DNA of 64,000 nt from Cellulomonas sp. Leaf395 (GCF_001424125.1 NZ_LMQI01000001.1:153662-217661); one strand, 5' to 3'; counted from the first letter of the stretch, positions 1 to 7,889 are shown. Made by a program: numbers and translations. The notes: a model not told the origin generated them from the letters alone.

Positions 1-9
1 GAGGACATC

Positions 10-243
10 ATGAGCATGTTGGAGACGAGCAGGACCGTCGGACTTGCGAACGACGCATTGACGCGCCGCGAGCGGGTCGTGCTGGCGGAGCTCGCCGAGG
101 ACGTCACTCTCGAGGAGATCGCGACGCGGCTCTTCGTCACCCGTAACACCGTGAAGTCGCAGGTCCGGAGCGTGTACCGCAAGATCGGTGCCTCCACTCG
201 CGCCGAGGCAGTCGCCTGGGCCGTCGAGCACGGCATCCGCTGA
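10..243 (+). CDS. LuxR-type helix-turn-helix protein
   Basis: This 77-residue protein consists almost entirely of a LuxR/FixJ-type DNA-binding domain. The stretch LTRRERVVLAELAED opens the four-helix fold, and the recognition-helix region TRNTVKSQVRSVYRKIG is typical of the family. It is probably a transcription regulator. There is no room for a receiver or ligand-binding domain if the ATG at 10 is the start, and a GAGGA sequence at 1-5 supports that start. However, the reading frame is open to the window edge, so it could instead be the C-terminal domain of a larger regulator that begins upstream. Its targets cannot be deduced. Confidence 0.75.
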   Translation: MSMLETSRTVGLANDALTRRERVVLAELAEDVTLEEIATRLFVTRNTVKSQVRSVYRKIGASTRAEAVAWAVEHGIR

Positions 244-322
244 GCGCGGTCCGACGGCTCCAGAAAGTGGGCCGTCCCCTCAGCCCCCCGTCCTTTGCAC
301 GCGGGCCTGGCAGACTCACCGC

Positions 323-748
323 ATGACCACACCTGTACTCGTCGTGGCCGCCGCCATCGTCGACGACCTCGACGACCCTCGCGAGCTGCTGGCTGCCCGC
401 CGGGCTGTCCCGGCGCGTCTGGCGGGCCGGTGGGAGTTCCCCGGCGGCAAGCTCGAAGGTGACGAGTCGCCCGAGGCTGCCCTGCACCGGGAGATCCGCG
501 AGGAGCTCGGTGTCCGGGTGGGCCTGGGTGACGAGCTCGTCGGACCGGACGACGGTGTGTGGCGACTGTCCGACGACTACGTGATGCGGATCTGGTTGGC
601 GGAGGTGGTGGAGGGCACGCCGGAGCCGCTCGTCGAGCACGACGAGCTGCGGTGGCTCGCGCCGCACCAGTGGCACGACGTCCCCTGGCTGGATGCGGAC
701 GTCCGCATCGTCGATCGTCTGGCGAGCCTCTCGGTCCGTCTCAGCTGA
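323..748 (+). CDS. Nudix hydrolase (MutT-like)
   Basis: This is a 141-residue Nudix protein that hydrolyses a nucleoside diphosphate linked to another moiety. The Nudix box is clear: GGKLEGDESPEAALHREI runs into REELG, with the Mg-binding glutamates in REIREELG. The WEFPGGK lead-in resembles MutT-type 8-oxo-dGTP diphosphatases, so nucleotide-pool cleaning is likely, but the exact substrate is not shown. The ATG at 323 was chosen because homology begins there and a CAGACT hexamer sits 6 nt upstream. No Shine-Dalgarno sequence is visible, so the mRNA may be leaderless. Longer upstream frames are not supported. Confidence 0.88.
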   Translation: MTTPVLVVAAAIVDDLDDPRELLAARRAVPARLAGRWEFPGGKLEGDESPEAALHREIREELGVRVGLGDELVGPDDGVWRLSDDYVMRIWLAEVVEGTPEPLVEHDELRWLAPHQWHDVPWLDADVRIVDRLASLSVRLS

Positions 749-761
749 CCCGCTCGCCTGC

Positions 762-789
762 GCGCCCCGCCCCCTCCGGTGCGGGGCGC
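762..789. terminator. Bidirectional hairpin between convergent genes
   Basis: A 9-bp perfect stem, GCGCCCCGC (762-770) and GCGGGGCGC (781-789), closes a 10-nt loop between the ends of the Nudix gene and the convergent MalY/PatB gene. There is no U-tract, which is common in high-G+C actinobacteria. Confidence 0.5.
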
Positions 790-829
790 AGCTGTGTCAC
801 CAGCGGTGGTTGCGGGCAACGTGTCGTGG

Positions 830-1996
830 TCATGAATCGGTTGCGACACCCTCCAGGGCGCGGGCGAGCCGGGTCACGGCGTCCGTCAGGGTCGCCGTCG
901 ACGCGGCCAGGTTGAGGCGGATGAAGCCGGTGCCGTCGGCGCCGAACGTCGGTCCGGGGTTGACGGCGACGCGGCCCCGGTGCAGCGCGAGCCGGGCCGG
1001 GTCGGCTCCCGCCCGGACCGGGTCGAGCGCGCGCAGGTCGATCCAGGCGAAGTACGTCGCCTCCGGCGGCGACCAGACGGCGTCCGGCACGTGCTCGGTC
1101 AGGAGGTCCGCGACCAGCCGCTGGTTGTGCCGGAGCCCGTCGAGCACTTCGTCCAGCCAGGCACCCCCCTCCCGGTAGGCGCTCTGCTGGGCCAGCGCGC
1201 CGAGGTGGGTGACGCCATCGGCGACGACCGCGGGCAGGCGGGCGAGGTCGTCCACCGCCTCCGGTCCCGGCACCGCGACCGCGGCGCGCAGGCCCGCCAG
1301 GTTGAACGCCTTCGACGCGGAGTGCAGGGCGATCGCGTCCGGGATCTGTGTCGTCGTGGGCACGAACCGGCTTCCGGGACCGAGCACGAGCGGAGCGTGG
1401 ATCTCGTCGGCGACCACCCGGACGCCGTGCCGGGTGGCCAGCTCGCCGACCGCCCGCAGCTCGGCCGGCGTGTGCAGCGTGCCCGTGGGGTTGTGGGGGT
1501 GGCACAGCAGGTACGCGGCGCGGGCGCCGGTCGCCGTGGCCGCGCCGAACGCGCGGTCGAGAGACTCGAGGTCGAGACGCCCGTCGGGACCGAGCGGAGC
1601 GTCGAGCACACGGCGGTCCGCGTACCTGGTGAACGTGGCGAACGGCGGGTAGACCGGTGGGCTGATCACGACGGCGTCGCCCGGGTCGGTGACGAGCCGC
1701 AGGAGCTCCACGGCGCCGAGCATCACGTCGGGGACAAGCCGGGTCGCGGCGACGTCGACCGTCCAGTCCCACCTGTCGGCCGCGAACGCCGCCATCGCCT
1801 CGGCGTACGCGGTGCCCGCCGGGTACCCGGTGTCGCCGAGGCGCATCGCGTCGGTGACCGCGCGGACCACCGGCTCCGGTTGTGGCACGTCCATCTCCGC
1901 GACGAACAGCGGCAGCACGTCCGGCGGGTAGTGCCGCCACTTCTCGCTGGTCCGTCGCCGCAGCTGCTCGAGGGGGACGGTGTCGAAGATCGTCAC
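830..1996 (-). CDS. MalY/PatB-type PLP-dependent C-S lyase / aminotransferase
   Basis: This 388-residue fold-type I PLP enzyme resembles the MalY/PatB group of cystathionine beta-lyase-like C-S lyases. The N-terminal motif WRHYPPDVLPLFVAEMD is characteristic of the group. The cofactor region shows CHPHNPTGT and VVADEIHAPLV, and the PLP lysine lies in HSASKAFNLAGLR. It probably cleaves cystathionine or cysteine conjugates, or acts as an aminotransferase. It lies directly downstream of metF-metE on the same strand, which fits sulfur amino-acid metabolism, although a hairpin separates them. The GTG at 1996 has TAGGGT 7 nt upstream and no Shine-Dalgarno sequence, so the gene probably has its own leaderless promoter. 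Confidence 0.85.
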   Translation of the reverse strand: MTIFDTVPLEQLRRRTSEKWRHYPPDVLPLFVAEMDVPQPEPVVRAVTDAMRLGDTGYPAGTAYAEAMAAFAADRWDWTVDVAATRLVPDVMLGAVELLRLVTDPGDAVVISPPVYPPFATFTRYADRRVLDAPLGPDGRLDLESLDRAFGAATATGARAAYLLCHPHNPTGTLHTPAELRAVGELATRHGVRVVADEIHAPLVLGPGSRFVPTTTQIPDAIALHSASKAFNLAGLRAAVAVPGPEAVDDLARLPAVVADGVTHLGALAQQSAYREGGAWLDEVLDGLRHNQRLVADLLTEHVPDAVWSPPEATYFAWIDLRALDPVRAGADPARLALHRGRVAVNPGPTFGADGTGFIRLNLAASTATLTDAVTRLARALEGVATDS

Positions 1997-2003
1997 CCGA
2001 CCG

Positions 2004-2009
2004 ACCCTA
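2004..2009 (-). promoter_or_regulatory. Leaderless -10 element of the MalY/PatB gene
   Basis: On the minus strand TAGGGT ends 7 nt before the GTG start at 1996. The spacing places transcription initiation at or next to the start codon. It is one of a set of TANNNT hexamers found at this spacing in the window. Confidence 0.5.
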
Positions 2010-2020
2010 GGACGCACGAC

Positions 2021-2053
2021 GGCCCCGGACACCCTGCGGGGATGTCCGGGGCC
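2021..2053 (-). terminator. Terminator hairpin after metE
   Basis: GGCCCCGGACA (2021-2031) pairs with TGTCCGGGGCC (2043-2053), giving an 11-bp perfect stem with an 11-nt loop. The outer flanks CGCACG and CGTGCG can extend it imperfectly. It lies 12 nt after the metE stop codon and before the next gene on the same strand. Confidence 0.65.
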
Positions 2054-2064
2054 GTGAGCGTGCG

Positions 2065-4398
2065 TCAGAGGGTGGCGCGCACCGTTCGCGTCGCGGCGAG
2101 GATGTGCTCCAGCGACGGGGCGACCTCCTCGTACCGACGGGTCTTCAGGCCGCAGTCCGGGTTGACCCAGAGCTGGTCGACCGCGATGGCCTTGACCGCC
2201 TCGGTGAGGAGCTCCTCCACCTCGGCCACGCTGGGGACGCGCGGCGAGTGGATGTCGTAGACGCCCGGGCCGATGCCGCGCGGGTAGCCGGCCGCCGAGA
2301 TGTCGCCGAGGATCTCCATCTTCGAGCGGGCCGCCTCGATGGACGTCACGTCCGCGTCGAGGCCGTCGATCGCGCCGATGATCTCGCCGAACTCCGAGTA
2401 GCACAGGTGCGTGTGGATCTGCGTGTCGGGGCGGACACCGGCCGTCGACAGGCGGAACGAGCGGACCGACCAGTCGAGGTAGGCCGCGTGGTCCTCGACG
2501 CGCAGCGGGAGGAGCTCGCGCAGGGCGGGCTCGTCCACCTGGATGACCGCGATGCCGGCGGCCTCGAGGTCGGCGATCTCGTCGCGCAGGGCCAGTCCGA
2601 CCTGGTTGGCGGTGTCACCGAGCGGCTGGTCGTCACGGACGAACGACCACGCCAGGATGGTCACGGGGCCGGTGAGCATGCCCTTGACGGGCTTCTCCGT
2701 GAGCGACTGCGTGTACGCCGACCACTCGACCGTGATCGGCTTCGGCCGCGAGACGTCGCCCCACAGGATCGACGGACGCGTGCAGCGCGAGCCGTAGGAC
2801 TGGACCCAGCCGTTCTGCGTCACGGCGAACCCGTCGAGGTTCTCCGCGAAGTACTGGACCATGTCGTTGCGCTCGGGCTCGCCGTGCACCAGCACGTCGA
2901 AGCCGATTGTCTCCTGCAGGTCGACGACTCGGCGGATCTCCGCCTTCATCTCCTCGTCGTACTGCGCCTCCGTCAGCTCACCCTTGCCGAACGCCGCACG
3001 GGCGGTGCGGATCTCGGTGGTCTGCGGGAACGAGCCGATCGACGTCGTCGGCAGCGGCGGGAGGTTGAGCCGAGCGGCCTGGGCGATCTTGCGCTCGTCG
3101 AACGGACCGCGGTTGAAGGCGGCCTCGTCGAGGGCGGCCACACGGTCGCGGACCTGCGGGTTGACGACCCCAGGCGCCGTGCGGCGGGAGTTCACCGCGT
3201 CGGTGGCGGCGAGCAGCTGCTCGTGGATCGCCTCGCGGCCCTCGGTCAGACCCTCGGCCAGCGTGACGACCTCGACGACCTTCTCGTCGGCGAACGCGAG
3301 CCACGACGTCAGGGTGCTGTCGAGGTTCGGCTCGTCGGTGGTCGTGTGCGGAACGTGGAACAGCGACGTCGAGGTGCCGACGGTGACCGCGGCGGCGCCG
3401 AGGCCCTCGAGCTGCTCGAGGATCGCCAGCTTGGCGTCCAGGTCCGCGCGCCAGATGTTGTGGCCGTCGATGACGCCGGCGACCAGCGTCTTGGACTCCA
3501 GCCCCGGGACCGACTCCGTAGGCGCGTGGCCCCGGACCAGGTCGATGCTGATGGCCTCGACGTCCGTGGCGGCGAGCACCGGGAACGCCGCGCCGAGGTC
3601 GCCGTAGGGCGCCGCGACGAGGATGGCGGGACGCGTCGGGCGCGTCAGCTCGGTGGCCAGGGCGCGGTACGCCTCGATCACGGAGGCGAGCAGCTGCTCG
3701 GCCGGTACCGCGACCGAGTCGGAGACCAGCGCGGGCTCCTCCAGCTGGACCCAGGTGGCACCCGCGGCGGCGAGGTCCGTGAGCAGCTCGGCGTACACGG
3801 GCAGCAGGTCCGCGAGGCGGTCGATGGGCGCGAAGCCCTCCGGCGCGTCCTCCGTGGCCTTCGCCAGGGCGAGGTACGTGACGGGGCCGACGATGACCGG
3901 GCGTGTGAGGACGCCGTCCGCGAGGCCCTCCTTGAACTCCCGCACGGGGCGGTCGCTGGCGTAGCGGAACGTCGTCTCCGGGCCGATCTCCGGGACGAGG
4001 TAGTGGTAGTTGGTGTCGAACCACTTGGTCATCTCGAGCGGCAGGTCGTCGCCGCGGCCGCGGGCCACGGTGGAGTACCCGGCGAGATCGAGCGCACCGT
4101 CGGCACCGACGACGTCCGCGAAGCGGGCCGGCACGGCACCGACCACGGCGGTCGCGTCGAGCACGTGGTCGTAGAACGAGAAGGCGCTGGGGATGGCCGG
4201 CACGTCGGTGGCCAGGCCGAGCTCGGCCAGGCGGGTGCGGGTGCGGCGGCGAAGCTCGACGGCGGTCGCCTCGACCTCGTCGGCCGAGGTGCGGCCGGCC
4301 CAGAACGCCTCGAGAGCCTTCTTCAGCTCGCGCCGCGGGCCGATGCGGGGGTAGCCGAGCACGGAGCTGGCGGGGAACGTCGGGTTGGTGTTGCTCAT
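2065..4398 (-). CDS. metE: Cobalamin-independent methionine synthase MetE
   Basis: MetE transfers a methyl group from 5-methyltetrahydropteroyl-triglutamate to homocysteine, the last step of methionine synthesis. The 777-residue length matches the family. The N-terminal folate half starts with SSVLGYPRIGPRRELKKALE. The zinc ligands of the C-terminal half are visible as H664 and C666 (IHTHLCYSEFGE), E688 (TSIEAARS) and C749 (VNPDCGLKTR). Their 2/22/61 spacing equals that of Escherichia coli MetE (H641, C643, E665, C726). The ATG at 4398 follows the metF stop by 7 nt and has AGAAG just upstream, so the two genes form an operon under the leader at 5440-5603. Confidence 0.97.
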   Translation of the reverse strand: MSNTNPTFPASSVLGYPRIGPRRELKKALEAFWAGRTSADEVEATAVELRRRTRTRLAELGLATDVPAIPSAFSFYDHVLDATAVVGAVPARFADVVGADGALDLAGYSTVARGRGDDLPLEMTKWFDTNYHYLVPEIGPETTFRYASDRPVREFKEGLADGVLTRPVIVGPVTYLALAKATEDAPEGFAPIDRLADLLPVYAELLTDLAAAGATWVQLEEPALVSDSVAVPAEQLLASVIEAYRALATELTRPTRPAILVAAPYGDLGAAFPVLAATDVEAISIDLVRGHAPTESVPGLESKTLVAGVIDGHNIWRADLDAKLAILEQLEGLGAAAVTVGTSTSLFHVPHTTTDEPNLDSTLTSWLAFADEKVVEVVTLAEGLTEGREAIHEQLLAATDAVNSRRTAPGVVNPQVRDRVAALDEAAFNRGPFDERKIAQAARLNLPPLPTTSIGSFPQTTEIRTARAAFGKGELTEAQYDEEMKAEIRRVVDLQETIGFDVLVHGEPERNDMVQYFAENLDGFAVTQNGWVQSYGSRCTRPSILWGDVSRPKPITVEWSAYTQSLTEKPVKGMLTGPVTILAWSFVRDDQPLGDTANQVGLALRDEIADLEAAGIAVIQVDEPALRELLPLRVEDHAAYLDWSVRSFRLSTAGVRPDTQIHTHLCYSEFGEIIGAIDGLDADVTSIEAARSKMEILGDISAAGYPRGIGPGVYDIHSPRVPSVAEVEELLTEAVKAIAVDQLWVNPDCGLKTRRYEEVAPSLEHILAATRTVRATL

Positions 4399-4405
4399 CT
4401 TCTTC

Positions 4406-5443
4406 TCAGTCCCTCGGGGGTCGGGCGGGAGCCGTGTCCTGCGGCCAGCTGGCCAGGTCGGGAGCTGTCCGAGCTCCGCCGTCGAGGTGTGCACCCTCGA
4501 GCAGGTCAAGTGCGGCATGGTGCTGGTTGTACGTGTACAGGTGGACGCCGGGTGCTCCGCCGTCCAGGACGCCGTTGACCAGGTCGACGCTCGCGCGGAT
4601 GCCCCGGCGATGGCGGTCGAGCTCGTCGTCGGCGGAGCCGAGCAGGTCGAGCAGGTCGTGCGGCACCGGGACGCCGGTCAGCTCCTGCAGGCGCAGCAGC
4701 CGTGCCGGGTCCGTGGTCGGGATGATGCCCGGGATGATCGGGATGGTCACGCCGGCCTCCCGGGCCTCCGCCACGATACCGAGATAGTCCTCCGCGTCGT
4801 AGAACACCTGCGTGATCGCGAAGTCGGCGCCGGCCTCCTGCTTGGCCAGGAGCGAGGCGACGTCCTGCGCGCGGGTGCCGCCGGTGGCGTGGTTGCCGCG
4901 CGGGAACGCCGCGACCGCCACGGACAGTGGACGCACCCGCGCCCGAACAGCCTGCGAGGGGCTGTCCGCGCACCGCTGGGCCTCGATCTCGCGCAGCAGC
5001 TCGACCAGCTCGCTCGCGGTCTGGAGCCCGTCGGGGTGAGCCTCCCAGTCGCTCTGGTCGCTGGGCGGGTCGCCCCGCAGGGCGAGGAACGACCGCAGAC
5101 CCTCGTCGAGGAACTCCCCCACGATCGTCGTGATCTCCTCGCGCGACGTCCCGACGCAGGTCAGGTGGGCGATCGGGTTGAGCGTGGTCTCCCGCAGGAG
5201 CCGGCGGACGAGTGCCCGCGTGGTCACCCGGGTCTTGCCCGCGGCGCCGTAGGTCACCGAGACGAAATCAGGGTGCACGGACTCGAGGGCCTGGATGGTG
5301 GCCCACAGGCGCGGGGCCGCGGCGGGGTTGCGCGGCGGGAAGAGCTCGAAGGAGATGGTCGGCCGGTCGTTGGCCGCCTGCGCGCGACGGCTGGTCGACG
5401 CGTGCAGGCCGGGCGTGCGGGGCTCCACGGCGGCGGCGCTCAT
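4406..5443 (-). CDS. metF: 5,10-methylenetetrahydrofolate reductase MetF
   Basis: MetF reduces 5,10-methylene-THF to 5-methyl-THF with an FAD cofactor and so supplies the methyl donor for MetE, encoded 7 nt downstream. The (beta/alpha)8 barrel begins at TISFELFPPRN, followed by FVSVTYGA, where the family has its active-site region, and by HLTCVGTSREEI, LRGDPP and FAITQVFYD. The protein is 345 residues with about 25 residues before the conserved part. The ATG at 5443 was chosen because its ATGA overlaps the stop codon of a 21-codon leader ORF with a good ribosome-binding site. An in-frame ATG at 5493 is possible but lacks a convincing ribosome-binding site. Confidence 0.93.
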   Translation of the reverse strand: MSAAAVEPRTPGLHASTSRRAQAANDRPTISFELFPPRNPAAAPRLWATIQALESVHPDFVSVTYGAAGKTRVTTRALVRRLLRETTLNPIAHLTCVGTSREEITTIVGEFLDEGLRSFLALRGDPPSDQSDWEAHPDGLQTASELVELLREIEAQRCADSPSQAVRARVRPLSVAVAAFPRGNHATGGTRAQDVASLLAKQEAGADFAITQVFYDAEDYLGIVAEAREAGVTIPIIPGIIPTTDPARLLRLQELTGVPVPHDLLDLLGSADDELDRHRRGIRASVDLVNGVLDGGAPGVHLYTYNQHHAALDLLEGAHLDGGARTAPDLASWPQDTAPARPPRD

Positions 5444-5505
5444 GGCGCGACCGACCGGGTCGGCTGGCACCGGTGCGGTGCGGTGACACATGGCCTGCGG
5501 GACAT
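5440..5505 (-). CDS. Leader ORF coupled to metF
   Basis: A 21-codon ORF starts at the ATG at 5505. It has a strong GGAGAGAG (5515-5508) with the GGAG core 6 nt from the start. It ends in TGA at 5442-5440, which overlaps the metF ATG as ATGA. The peptide begins MSRRPC, holds cysteines at positions 6 and 13, and has no hydrophobic segment. It has no run of methionine or cysteine codons, so classical ribosome-stalling attenuation looks unlikely. Its translation would deliver terminating ribosomes directly onto the metF start, which lacks its own Shine-Dalgarno sequence. The function is inferred from layout only. Confidence 0.6.
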   Translation of the reverse strand: MSRRPCVTAPHRCQPTRSVAP

Positions 5506-5513
5506 TGCTCTCT

Positions 5514-5603
5514 CCATCGTCCCTGGCGGAAGCACCCACACCCTCGCGAGGAGGGGGGTTGCTGCGGCGTCGTCGAGCCAGGTCTCTCGGCCGCTCTGGA
5601 TGG
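5514..5603 (-). ncRNA. SAM-clan riboswitch upstream of metFE
   Basis: The minus strand carries the SAM-I/SAM-IV clan core. It reads CCATCCAGAGCGGC, CTGGCTCGACGAC, then GCCGCAGCAACC, and later GGGTGCTTCCGCCAGGG and CGATGG. The helices can be drawn by eye. P1 is CCATC (5603-5599) with GATGG (5518-5514). P2 is GCGGC with GCCGC, topped by CGAG with CTCG. P3 is CCCTC with GAGGG, stacked inside CCC/GGG before GGUGC. A pseudoknot pairs the P2-loop CCTGG with the downstream CCAGG. I see no P4 hairpin between P3 and P1, so it may be a SAM-IV or SAM-I/IV variant rather than classical SAM-I. The P1 3' strand overlaps the Shine-Dalgarno of the leader ORF, so SAM binding should block translation of the operon. 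Confidence 0.85.
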
Positions 5604-5611
5604 TAGGCGTG

Positions 5612-5641
5612 ATGGTAGACCGGCGATCACATGCTGGGCAA
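5612..5641 (-). promoter_or_regulatory. Candidate sigma-70 promoter for the metFE leader
   Basis: On the minus strand TTGCCC (5641-5636) is separated by 18 nt from TACCAT (5617-5612). Transcription would start a few bases before the 5' strand of riboswitch helix P1. This was found by eye only. Confidence 0.35.
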
Positions 5642-5736
5642 CGATGCTCGGCAGATGAGACAGGAGATTCCGAGGTTCGTCGTCGGATCCGCGCGCAGCG
5701 CCGATGCCCGCGACGGCGGGCGCGTCCGTGCCGTCG

Positions 5737-5952
5737 TCAGTGCGGACGGCGCGGGGCGAGGGTGTTCGAGTGCCTGCGGCTGCGCTGTGACGGGACGTCG
5801 AACCAGGAGCTCGGGGAGCCGGCGGGAACGGACAGGAGTCCGTCCTGCACCGCCTTCAGGGTCTCGGCGTCGGGGACGACGTCGTCCGCCAGAGCCTCGG
5901 CCGCCGCACGCGCGGCATCACGCCGAGCGTCGGAGTCGGGCTTGTCCGTCAT
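5737..5952 (-). CDS. Small hypothetical protein, 71 aa
   Basis: I do not recognise this protein. The ATG at 5952 gives 71 residues: an acidic and basic mixed N-terminus (TDKPDSDARRDAARAAAEAL), a short helix around DAETLKAVQDGLLS, and a basic C-terminus. It has no signal peptide, membrane segment or cysteines. It lies between the metFE leader and tag, on the same strand as both. The frame stays open upstream to 6030, but homology cannot be judged by eye. It could be a non-coding frame, although codon use looks like that of its neighbours. Confidence 0.5.
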   Translation of the reverse strand: MTDKPDSDARRDAARAAAEALADDVVPDAETLKAVQDGLLSVPAGSPSSWFDVPSQRSRRHSNTLAPRRPH

Positions 5953-6045
5953 GCGGGGGACTGTAGTCCGCACCGCTCGCGATGCCGAGAGCCCCGGACG
6001 AGCGTCACCCGGCGGGAGTAACGCCGGCACCAGACGGTGCGCCGC

Positions 6046-6657
6046 TCACGCCGGAGCGTGGTTCAGGTCGGCCGTTCCCCGCGCTTCACGGACGGTGAGG
6101 CAGGTTGCCAGGTGGTCGTCGACGACCCCGCAGGCCTGCATCGCCGCGTACGCGGTGACAGGACCGACGAACCGGAAGCCCAGCAGCTTGAGCTCCTTGG
6201 CGAGCGCCCGGCTCTCGGAGGTCTGCGCCGGCACGTCCGCCCAGGTGGCCGGACGCACGTGCGTGGAACGGTCGGGAGCGTGCGACCAGAGCACCTGGTC
6301 GAGCGTGCGACCCGACGCGTGCAGGGCCTGCAGAGCGCGGCCGTTGGCGATGGTCGCGTCGATCTTGGCGCGGTTCCGCACGATGCCGGCGTCCGCCATG
6401 AGGCGGGCCACGTCGTCGTCGTCGAACGCGGCGACGACCCCGGGGTCGAAGTCCGCGAACGCCGTCCGGAACGCGGGCCGCTTGCGCAGGATGGTGATCC
6501 ACGCGAGCCCGGACTGGAACGCCTCGAGCGCGAACCGCTCGTACAGCGCGTTCTCGCCATGGACCGGCCTGCCCCATTCCTCGTCGTGGTACTGCTCATA
6601 GACGGGGTTGCCGTCGCCGAAGCAGCGGCCGGAGCGCGGGGCGTCGGGCGAGGTCAT
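6046..6657 (-). CDS. tag: DNA-3-methyladenine glycosylase I (Tag)
   Basis: Tag removes 3-methyladenine from alkylated DNA to start base-excision repair. The 203-residue protein matches the family. It shows RCFGDGNPVYEQYHDEEWG at the N-terminus, FQSGLAWITILRKRPAFR, and the C-terminal ACGVVDDHLATC. Cys and His near the N-terminus together with the HxxxC at the C-terminus correspond to the structural zinc site of the Escherichia coli enzyme. The ATG at 6657 has CAGACT 6 nt upstream and no Shine-Dalgarno sequence, suggesting a leaderless mRNA. Confidence 0.95.
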   Translation of the reverse strand: MTSPDAPRSGRCFGDGNPVYEQYHDEEWGRPVHGENALYERFALEAFQSGLAWITILRKRPAFRTAFADFDPGVVAAFDDDDVARLMADAGIVRNRAKIDATIANGRALQALHASGRTLDQVLWSHAPDRSTHVRPATWADVPAQTSESRALAKELKLLGFRFVGPVTAYAAMQACGVVDDHLATCLTVREARGTADLNHAPA

Positions 6658-6726
6658 GCGCCGAGTCTGCCGCGCACCGCCGACACGACGGTCGGCGGGT
6701 GTGGACGCGGATGGGCTGTGGGCGGC

Positions 6727-7878
6727 TCAGGAGGCGAGCGAGATGAGCCGCTCGATGCCGTCGAGGATGAGCTCGGTCCCGAAGTCCAGCTCCTCGTCGT
6801 CGCCGGGGGCGTCGTCCGGGAACGAGAACGCGCCCACCGCGGCGGCCCGCCGGAGGGCGGGGTGCTCGTCCGCGGAGGAGAGCAGGGAGATCAGCCCGCC
6901 CAGGTCGGGCGGCGGACCTCCGTCCGCGGTGGTGCCGACGGCCGCGGCCCGCCCGGTGCCGCTCAGCTCCTCGACGATCCGCAGCCGGTCCAGGGTGTGC
7001 GAGGCGAGCAGGCCGATCGCGCCCACCTTCTGGGGCTCGGACAGCGGGGTGCCGTCGAGCGCGGCGAGCATCGCCTCCATCCAGGCGAGCCGTCCCGGCC
7101 CCACGGCGTGCAGGACCTGGGACGTGCGCGCGAGCCACGGGTGCGCGTGCAGGATCGGCTGCTGGACCGCGAGGACCAGCTCGAGCCGCTCCCGCCAACC
7201 GCCGACCTCGGGCCCGACGACCGGCGGCCGGCCGGCCGCACGGTCCGACATGAGGCTCAGCACCTCGTCCTTGGACGACACGTAGCGGTACAGCGACATC
7301 GTGGTGAACCCGAGCGACTCGGCGAGCCGGGCCATCGACACGGCCTCGATGCCCTCCGCGTCGGCCAGCGCGATACCCGCATCGGCGATCTGCTCGAGCG
7401 TGAGGCCCGGCCGAGGTCCGGGACGGCCCGGGCCAGGGGTGCGCCAGAGCACCGCGATCCCCGGCGGCAGGTCCACGGGGACGGAGTCCGCCCCGGCGAC
7501 GCGCACGGCGTGCCGACGCGCCCTCTCGGCCTCGCGGGCCGCCTGCTGCTGGGCGAGCGCGGCGGCGCGCTGGGCCTTCTCCGCCTCACGCAGCTGACGT
7601 GCTGCCTCGCGCACGGCCTGCTGCGCGGCGCGCTCCTGCTCCTTGCGCAGCCGCTCGACCTCCTTGGCCGCGTCCTGCTCGGCGCGCAGGCGATCGCGCT
7701 CGCGGCGGTCGGCGTCCTTCTGGGCGTCCCGCTCGGCCTTCTCGAGATCGCGGCGACGACGGTCTGCCTCCTTGGCCTCGGCGCGCTCGGCCTTCACCAG
7801 GTCCCGTCGCAGCAGCTCCGCCTCACGGCGGGCCTCCTCGGCCTCGCGTGCGGCCTCTCGCGCCTCGTCGTCGTCCAC
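6727..7878 (-). CDS. TetR/AcrR regulator with long N-terminal coiled coil
   Basis: This 383-residue protein joins two parts. Residues 1-125 are an almost uninterrupted charged helix (repeats such as EAREAEEARREAELLRRDL and ADRRRRDLEKAERDA) that should form a coiled coil. From about residue 155 a TetR-type domain follows, with the HTH in IEAVSMARLAESLGFTTMSLYRYVSSKDEVL and a TetR_C-like ligand domain after it. Ordinary TetR proteins are about 200 residues. It is divergent from a DrrAB-like exporter and probably represses it through the palindrome between them. GTG at 7878 is 6 nt from AAGGAGG (7891-7885); a TTG one codon earlier is less well spaced. Confidence 0.85.
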   Translation of the reverse strand: MDDDEAREAAREAEEARREAELLRRDLVKAERAEAKEADRRRRDLEKAERDAQKDADRRERDRLRAEQDAAKEVERLRKEQERAAQQAVREAARQLREAEKAQRAAALAQQQAAREAERARRHAVRVAGADSVPVDLPPGIAVLWRTPGPGRPGPRPGLTLEQIADAGIALADAEGIEAVSMARLAESLGFTTMSLYRYVSSKDEVLSLMSDRAAGRPPVVGPEVGGWRERLELVLAVQQPILHAHPWLARTSQVLHAVGPGRLAWMEAMLAALDGTPLSEPQKVGAIGLLASHTLDRLRIVEELSGTGRAAAVGTTADGGPPPDLGGLISLLSSADEHPALRRAAAVGAFSFPDDAPGDDEELDFGTELILDGIERLISLAS

Positions 7879-7889
7879 CAAGAACCTCC

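Noticed and set aside
2104..4578. Very long open frame on the plus strand opposite metE
   Set aside because: Its Arg/Val/Asp-rich product is the usual antisense shadow of a high-G+C gene, and MetE is certain on the other strand.
5440..5505. metF leader ORF as a cysteine- or methionine-stalling attenuator
   Set aside because: It has only two separated Cys codons and no Met run, so the riboswitch-plus-coupling model fits better.
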